This document shows positions 12,501 through 21,500 of a stretch of 64,000 nt of DNA, one piece after another. The position numbers were made by a program, and so were the translations under genes. Numbering within the stretch: the stretch's first letter is position 1; each line of letters begins with the position of its first letter. The notes below the pieces were generated by a model that was given only the letters and a program-made list of their open reading frames with translations, did no database searches and had not been told where the DNA came from. The stretch comes from Patiria miniata (taxonomy: Eukaryota; Echinodermata; Asteroidea; Valvatida; Asterinidae), in NCBI RefSeq assembly GCF_015706575.1, contig NW_024037072.1:22383162-22447161 (forward strand). Reading direction: 5' to 3'.

Positions 12501-15500
12501 TGCTGAACTGGGTATATCAAAAAAGGCAATCCGAAGCTCATGGATTAGTATGTTAAATTTATAAACTGGAACACTACCAATGTGGTTTGACGTGAAAGCG
12601 TGGTTTAACAGCTTTCCATTGATACCTCACCTGCACCCCTGAAGGCATGGTTGATTACAAAATATCATTGATTTGGAAACAGAAGGTAAAAACCATCTTT
12701 TGCCAAGTCGTCTAATTCTGAGCAGTCAGTGAGATGAGCTGTGTTGAAAGCGAATACCCACACAATTCACACAGCTGAAATGCGCACTTTTTTGCCAGCT
12801 CATGCACCACTAAATCAGCCCAACTTAGCACAAAAAGGGTTTCTTATTCTTCTGTTTGTAAACCAACACTGAAAAATTGCCTGGGTTAATTTTGCCCTAC
12901 CAAGGGTGAAAAAAGCAACTACCCAAGATTGGTTTGTGCTTGACCAAACTTGACCAAATTAGATTTAGTCTGGTATGACTGCAAGTTTTGGTTGAATTTA
13001 ACAAAATTTCTAACCTTAACAATATTGGGTAAAGGACAACCCAATTTTGGGTAGTTGCAGTTTTCACCCTTGCTTGGGTAAAATTAACCCGGGCAATTTT
13101 TCAGTGAACAGTGATCAGTCCTCCGTGACTGCAGAGTAAGGTAATAATGGAAGCATATAAACCATCCTTGAAGACAAAACCAATCTGGCAATGTTCAATA
13201 TATTTTCACGAATCCATTATTACCCTGTGCATTTGCCCTGTACAGCAACATGGTGGTAAGTTTACAAGGGTGTGTCAGTGGTCATGCACAAACTCAGTTT
13301 ACGGTCATGATAAGGTCAAAACGGAGAAGATTCTGAAAGCAAGGAACGTACCTGGATTGCGAGGAGAGTCAGACAAGCGATGACTTGATGCTTAGGGCTG
13401 ATGAACTTGGGCCTCTGGGTCGACTTGCGGGCTTTTCGAAAGATGCGAAAGATCCGAATCACCTGCAAGCGGGCATTAAGTGATTAATTAACAGCTATTA
13501 ATTCAAAGCAAGGATACTTTTTTTATCTCTCGTCCAGTTGGCCAAAACCAAGCAGATGGAATGGGTGACATGGTAGTGATACTGTCCTTGATACCGGATT
13601 TAGTTCACATTAACGGGGAGATTGGCCAGGATCGATTTTGGTTAGGTTTAGTTTTGGTTTGGTCAAATTTGAAGAAAAAAATGGTCATCTGGGTCGAAAA
13701 CGCGCAGAAAAGAACCGTCATGGTTGATTATTTTTTAAAAATCCAATTACGGAAATCTGCGCTTTGTTTCAACATGTATCAGAAATCACACCTCTGAACA
13801 TTTCGTGCACTAAGGGTGTGGTTAAAACTTGGTATAAAGTGTCTTTCAAAACTGATTCTAATTCAAAACACTGTTTTACCTTCAGCAAGGTGGGCGCGTA
13901 GATCAGCGTGCTGCACAGAGCAAGCACAAGTTCCACAGTAATGCAAGAAGCACGGGTGGGCTTTACCAGCAGCACCACGCAGGTCAGGAACGTCAGGGTG
14001 AGACCAGCCACGTTAATGCTAGACAGCTCCCGACTACTGGCCTTGATCAGAGGGTGCTTTCCGTACACGAACAGGCCAGTGATGGTCAGCGAGCACAGGA
14101 CGATTCCAAACCCGGACAGCACCAGGATGATCAGGACCGGCGTCTCCGTCCAGCTGATGGTGGAGGGAATGATGGGCAGGCAATAGGTCCGGTTGGCGTC
14201 CGGCCTCTCCTTGGTTGGACACCGGTAGCACTGTGTGTGATTGACCTGTTCGACAGAGAATCGAAAGCACGAGCTACCAAGTCGGGCATGGGCAACCAGT
14301 CAGCTATAACTACGAATTGACAGAGACACAAAAATGAGCAATCGTACAATATTATGCACTGAAATGAGCATCCTTCCTGTCTCCTGTCTTGGGTGATTGC
14401 AGAAAAAAAACAAGAATCCCTTACATGTAACATTGAAGACAGCACAGCTCACTTATGGCACGCCAAAGCGGAATTTATTCTACCCTGCACGGCAACTGCC
14501 AACATGATGAAATACATCACAACTTTTTTGAAAAGTATGTCAACATTGTAAAATATATGTCAACATTTTTAAAAAGTATGTCAACATTGTAAACAATATG
14601 TCAACATTTTAAAAAAGTATGTCAACATTGTAAACAATATGTCAACATTTCAAAAACGTATGTCAACATTTAAAAAATATATGTCAGCATTTTAAAAAAT
14701 ATATGTCAACATTTTAAAAACTTATGTCAACATTTAAAAAATATATGTAAACATTTTTTAAAAATATGTCAAAATTTAAAAAAAAATATGTCAACATTTT
14801 AAAAAATATGTCAACATTGTAAACAATATGTCAACATTTAAAAAATATATGTCAACATTTAAAAAAATATATGTCAACATTTCAAAAACTTATGTCAACA
14901 TTTAAAAAATATATGTCAACATTTTTTTAAAATATGTCAACATTTAAAAAAAAATTATGTCAATATTTTTTAAAATATGTCAACATTGTTAACAATATGT
15001 CAACATTTCAAAAACGTATGTCAACATTTAAAAAATATATGTCAACATTTCAAAAATATATGTCAACATTTTAAAAAAATATGTCAACATTAAACAAAAA
15101 TTATGTCAACATTTTAAAAAAATCTATGAATACAAGCTATATCAAGATTCACGGACCAACGAGTTCGATTACCTCCAGCTCTCGGCGGAATGAGGTTGCA
15201 GCAGCTTTAGTCTGGTTCCAAAAATTCCCTTAGGGGCAGTGTTGTAGTCGAGACCGGATAGTCCGAGACCGAGACCAAGACCGAGACCTGAAGTTGCGAG
15301 ACCGAGACCGAGACCGAGACCAGCCCCTCAAGGCGGACCGAGACCGAGACCGAAATGGTCCGAGACCGAGACCGAGACCGAGACCGCGGATAATAAATAA
15401 CAATAATCTAAATAAACAACAAGACACTAATTACAGCTGAACAGTCTGTCCTTGAGATGTTGATGTTCATGGGGATGTGAAGGAAGTGATTGAAAGTTAG

Positions 15501-18500
15501 GAATCACTTGTACCTGCTTAATTGTGTCATGCGAGTGCTCTTCGTGTTTGCTTCATGCCATTAATTACAACATGGCAACAGAATTTGTTTTTGTCACAAT
15601 CAATTAAAAAAATTGGAAGCAACCTAATTTAAAGAAGGGGAAAACCTTATTTGATGAACTCCATATATTTTTGCCACTTTAATTTTTTGTTTTTTTTACA
15701 ATTATTGTTTAACTACTATAAAGTGTAAATCTGATGAAGAAACTCTAACTTAAGAGTACGACAATTTGTACTAGTTTTTGCAAAACTTGAACATGTTGAA
15801 ACTTGACAAAAGTAAAAAAGTTAAAGGTGGATGTTTCATCTGTTATGGGAACTCGGACCCTAAACTCCACAGCCACTCCTTGGTTTCAGCAATGACCACT
15901 AACGGATATTTAAATGCAACTTTAATTTTACATTGGACCTCCTTGTAAACCTGATTCGAAAAAAAATTGGAGCAAGAAAATATTGATTTATTTCAGTCAT
16001 GGAATATAGATTTGTACATGTAGACAAAAAAAATGAGAGATGGTGGCCAGATATGGATTGGTCTGCCCCCCTCCCCCCCACATCCCTCTTTGTGATTCTC
16101 CTTCCAACCCTGCATGTTTGTGTGTCCCCTACATGTTTGTTTCTTGTTCATCTGTCATTTACCTCTGAAGAAGGCCTGGCTAAGGCTGAAATGTAATGCC
16201 ACTTTATTTTTGTTTAATGTCAATAACGTTACATATACTATAGAAGATTGATGAACCATATTTGCCTGATCTATCTTCTGTTATTCAGCCCGCCGTCATC
16301 ATCACCATTAGCCTATTTGAGAATATGGCCGACACAATAGAAGGGCGCTGTCACAAACTGAATGTGGTGGGCGAGATGTACTTTTGGGATTCATGGCTCA
16401 GTGCGCACGCCTCTCCGTGTTTTGAACCGTGTCAGCGTATCGCCTGCATCGGCTACTTTGCCGGGCGATTTACTTGAATATTTTAGTGATTAACAAGTAC
16501 GACATATTGCCAATATATTAATAGTTTATTGTGATGGCCGTAAACAGCATATAGCGATTAATGGAACACAATTCTTCTCGACTCATGCAAATGCAATTGA
16601 CATTTAGGAAGGAGACGAGGCAGGCAGTTAGACTCTATTTTTGTGTGACTATGGCAGTAGCTCAATTTGTGTTTATCACAGATGAAAAGATGAATACATG
16701 GCGAGTCAAAAAAAAGTGACTGTATAAAAAAAAAAAATGGCACGCTCCATTTTGTAAAAAAATACAATTGGGATAAAGAACATGTTATTGAGTAGTAACT
16801 GTGAACATTTCACGTAATTTGCATACTCTATTTTCAAGTCGTGTCTATTTTAATAAAGAGATCACAAAATTCAGCTGTCCACCACTAATACCAATTTAAC
16901 GGTCTACGAATTGATGAATATCCATTAATAAATATAATGAAAAAAAACAACGTTTTCCCGCCTCCACGAATAAAGGAAAAATTGAAAAGGAAAATAGAAA
17001 AAAATCACCAATATTTCTAGGGGAAAAGAGTTGAATTTGTTCCCCATATTCAAAATACAAAATCTGACGGTAAAAATAATGTTTCAGTCTTGATTCATAA
17101 GATTTAAATCTCAGTTGTATTTGGAATCAATGAGGATGGCTATAAAGTGCTTGTTTCAACAGATCGTCCCACAATAAAAACGAGAAATAAGAAGAGGAGC
17201 AATGGTTACTGGACTATGCCTCACTCACTAGGAAGTGATGAGAGACATGTCCATTAGCATCACACTGCAGTCACATTTGCCCTAAACTGATTCTTTACTT
17301 AACCCTAAAAGGGCCGGGGGCGGAATCCGCCCCCTAACTTTTTGGCTGGTCTCGACTCGAGACCAGCCAAAATATCGAGACCAAAGGGGACCGAGACCGA
17401 GACCAAGACCGAGACCACAGCTCCCGAGACCGAGACCGAGACCGAGACCGGCAAAAAGTGGTCTCGAGACCGAGACCGAGACCGAGACCGGTCTCGAGAC
17501 CTACAACACTGATACTAAGAGTAATACAAGAAAAGTTTGCGGTAGCACCATGTGAATAACATTCTCTTGACGACGGGCAGAGCATACTGTTCGAAACGTT
17601 GAGTCACTCGGTTCTTTTCAGAACCACACATACAAAAGAGATTTATTCACATGGTGCTACCGCAAACTTATCTTGTTTTAGACATAACGCGGGAATAAAG
17701 TATGCAAATGACATGAAATTTTCACAGTTAAAAGTCAATAAGATGTACTTTATCATTTTTTCATAATAAAATTGAGCAAGCCGAATATTTTTTAATATTT
17801 TCAAATTCATCATTTTCTTTTTTGACTCCCCTGCAAGGAGAAGCCGGCAGAAAGCCTTGCGAATCGGTATCGGTTGAGCACCGCATACACGGTAGCCTCA
17901 TCAGTAACCTGTACTCTGAAACCGACCGACCACTCGCATGGCGGTTTGCTTCATGTCCTATTAACCAATATATTCGGCTTTTCCAAAAAGAGAGACTGAC
18001 AACAACATTCCAAATGGAAAACGTTCCTTTTGCGCAACTTACAGGCAGGTGTGATAAAAGTATAATATTGTCGAATTAGCCGGTTATGCTGTAAAATATG
18101 ACCGGCGTTTGCATGGTGATAAAGGAAGGATATTAAAAAACATGCTGACATATATTTACAGTTATAATTCTTTTTCATTTCTTGAAAAAAAGGTAAAACA
18201 TACCGGTACTATCAGTGGCGTAACTGGGTTGTGCCCCCCCCCCACAACAAATGTCCGTGCCATACCCCCCCCCCCCCCCCCCCGCCCGGCGCTCCCCGTT
18301 TAAAATCTTGAAATGAACAAAAAACTGTCATTTGCCTTCAGTGCCCCATTAAAAATTGTGTGCACCCATGTGCCCCACCCCACCCACCCACCGGAATTAG
18401 GTTAAACCTCAAGCCACTGACTGTTAATACCTATGAACAAAAAAGTACTCTCTTTTAGCGTTTTCCACCTGGTGTCTTTCGTCAATGAGGAAAGTATCAT

Positions 18501-21500
18501 TAACTTATTAATAGGGAAATTGTTTAGGTTCTTGGGAATTTGAATTACATGTGTGACAAAATTTCATTCTTCCCGAGGGATTTTCTCAGCCTTAACGATT
18601 TAGGTCAATTTGTGATTTAAAATCGCTTGTAATTTCATACTTCATGACATCAGAATAACGTCACAGTAATATTGAGGCCGATGCCTCATTTTAAAAGTGA
18701 ACAACTTCTATATTGCTAGGAACAGAACTTTATCATAATGTGATGATCACAGTGTGATTTTAGTGTGCTAAGGCTAATCATAAGCTAATGTCCTATATAA
18801 AACATTGACTTAGTGTTGACAATAAGAGTGTTTATAGTGATATCTTTATCAAATCATTTCTCGTAATATATCAGACAAGAGTTTTGCTAAATTTCCAATA
18901 TACCAATTTAAGCCATGAGAGTCGTTTTATCATAATATGATCTAAATATGATTAAAAGCAAATCTTGAATTTGTTAGTGTCATTTAAGAAAGCAACAAGT
19001 TTTATGTAACCTGTCAATAAACACATTTTTTTAAATTTATGATTGTTAATGTTTAACGTGAAGTGAATTACTTTTCAACGGGATAAATAGGGGAAAACAA
19101 GGCAGAGGTGGGATTTCCTACGAAGCTTGGGGGAGTAATTTAAAACAAGATGAAAATAAAAAAACACAAATCAACTTCGACCCAGATCAAATCAATACCC
19201 TACAGTTTATCTCTTGTTCCTCTGCCAGTTTATTGTTCATATAAGAACGGGTGGGGAAAACCTCAAATGCACCGACGAACAAGAAAGAATCCACGACAAT
19301 GCTTCAAAAAACGGGATATCCATGCAGAACGAGATTTTTGCATGTCATCATCTTCACATCGTAAGTCGACTTGGCAAGATAATCTACCTCGACAAGTTGT
19401 CATCTCGACTTCAGGAAGTCGACTTAGCGAGATATTTCATCTGGACAAGTCGTCATCTCGACTTCGAGAAGTCAACTTGGCGAGATAATACATCTGGACA
19501 AGTCGTCATCTCGACTTCGGAAAGTCGACTTGACGAAATAATACATCTGGACAAGTCGTCATGTCGACTTATGGAAGACGACTTGGAGAGAAAATGAGAT
19601 AATGCCTCTGGAAAAATCGTCATGTCGACTTCTGGAAGTCGACTTGGAGAGATAATGCATTTGGACAAGTCGACTTCGGTAAGTCGACTGGGCGATACAA
19701 TTATGTGATTAAATCGCCTTACTCTCGGCGATATGTCAACATGACGTGATGAATTATCTGAGTAAATAAAGAAGTGGATGGCACTCATGAAGCGCCGTAC
19801 AAAATCACCTCCCGAAAAGTCCTAGTTCCCAAGCCTGCATGTAGCCGTTTTACAAGTGGCATCCTTCCACTTTCTCAGGCAAATCGGACCCATTTTTCAA
19901 CCGTAATTTTATCAAGCCTGCCCTCAGATGGAAGCCCCAAAACCAGAGAGTTGATCCTTGGCTACATTTACACAATTCCACCGTTTTTTTAAGCCAAACG
20001 GTCTCCGTTTTCAAAAGAAACTGTGGGGTCACTTTTTATGCTAATCAGCTCGCGTAGAAATTTTCACTTGAATTAGTTCACTGCACCCTCTTGGGTGGAT
20101 TTGGTAGACTCCATAGCACCGCCCGAGGAAAAGTAAGCACAGCGGACACATGAGCATGTATCGTGCTCATGTAACGTGCACTGTAACGTGCTCAATTATC
20201 CGCTGCATTCACCCGGAGAATCCAGCACGCCGGAGAAGTGAGACCGTGACACCGGGTGCTAGCGCAGCATACTTCGCGCATGTACTCCGTCGTGGCGGTC
20301 ACGTGAATGTTGGCATATATTTTTCATCGGGTAGTGTTGACACATATTCTTGGACGAAATGTTGACATGTATTTTAAGTGAACTTTGTCGCAGGATGGGT
20401 TGACACATATATTTGTCAACAAGTAGTAGGTAGTTTTGGCAAATGTTGACATGTAATTTCTAGTTAATTAATCAGAACAATTTTTTTTTTTTTAAATGTT
20501 GACATATTGTTTTAAAATGTTGACATATATTTTTTAAATGTTGACATATATTTTTTAAATGTTGACATACGTTTTTGAAATGTTGACATATATTTTTTAA
20601 ATGTTGACATACGTTTTTGAAATGTTGACATATTGTTTACAATGTTGACATATTTTTTTAAAATGTTGACATAATTTTTTTTTAAATGTTGACATATTTT
20701 TTTAAATGTTGACATATATTTTTGAAATGTTGACATATATTTTTAAAATGTTGACATACGTTTTTGAAATGTTGACAAATATTTTTTAAATGTTGACATA
20801 AGTTTTTGGAATGTTGACATATTGTTTACAATGTTGACATATTTTTTAAAATGTTGACATATTTTTTACAATGTTGACATACTTTTTAAAAAAGGTTGTG
20901 ATGTATTTTATAATGTTGGCAGCTGCCGAGCAGGGTTGAATAAATTCCGCTTTGGCGTGCCATACTCACTGCAACGTTAACCATTTTGGTGGTCAACACA
21001 ACCACAATTTGACCAGAGTAGTCATAGGCTTAACCCGATTTCTTTTAGTTTTGTTTTAGAGCAAGGTTTCAGCAAATAGACCCAGTTTAGCACAATATGC
21101 CACACATAAAACGTCAGTCCTTTAAAAAAAAAAGTGACAAATGACTTTCGTTAAAAACCAATATTAATGTAGTCCTTCAACCAAACCGTCTGGCCTTAAG
21201 TCACTCTTAAGTACATGCGAACCTCTGTTTCTTTTAATTTGTTGCGACACTGAAACCCATGTTGGATGATGATGGTATTGCGATATACACCAATATCGAA
21301 CCGGCATGGCTTTCGCCGCATCCACTAAATTATAATATGAAACAAAGCTGGCTACGTCATCTCAATGTATGGGTTCTGTTATATAATGTTTGGCACCTCC
21401 TGTTGGTAAAGTAGTGTTAACTTACCACGATTTCATTCGGTGAACACGCCTTACATCCCCAGCAACATTTGTCTTCCAACGGCACAACCACATACCCAGC

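Noticed and set aside
20512..20736. Open frame MSTFKK repeats, and CRISPR-like spacing in the ATGTTGACAT arrays
   Set aside because: Spacers are simple A/T runs and variable, there are no cas genes and the genome is eukaryotic; it is a minisatellite.
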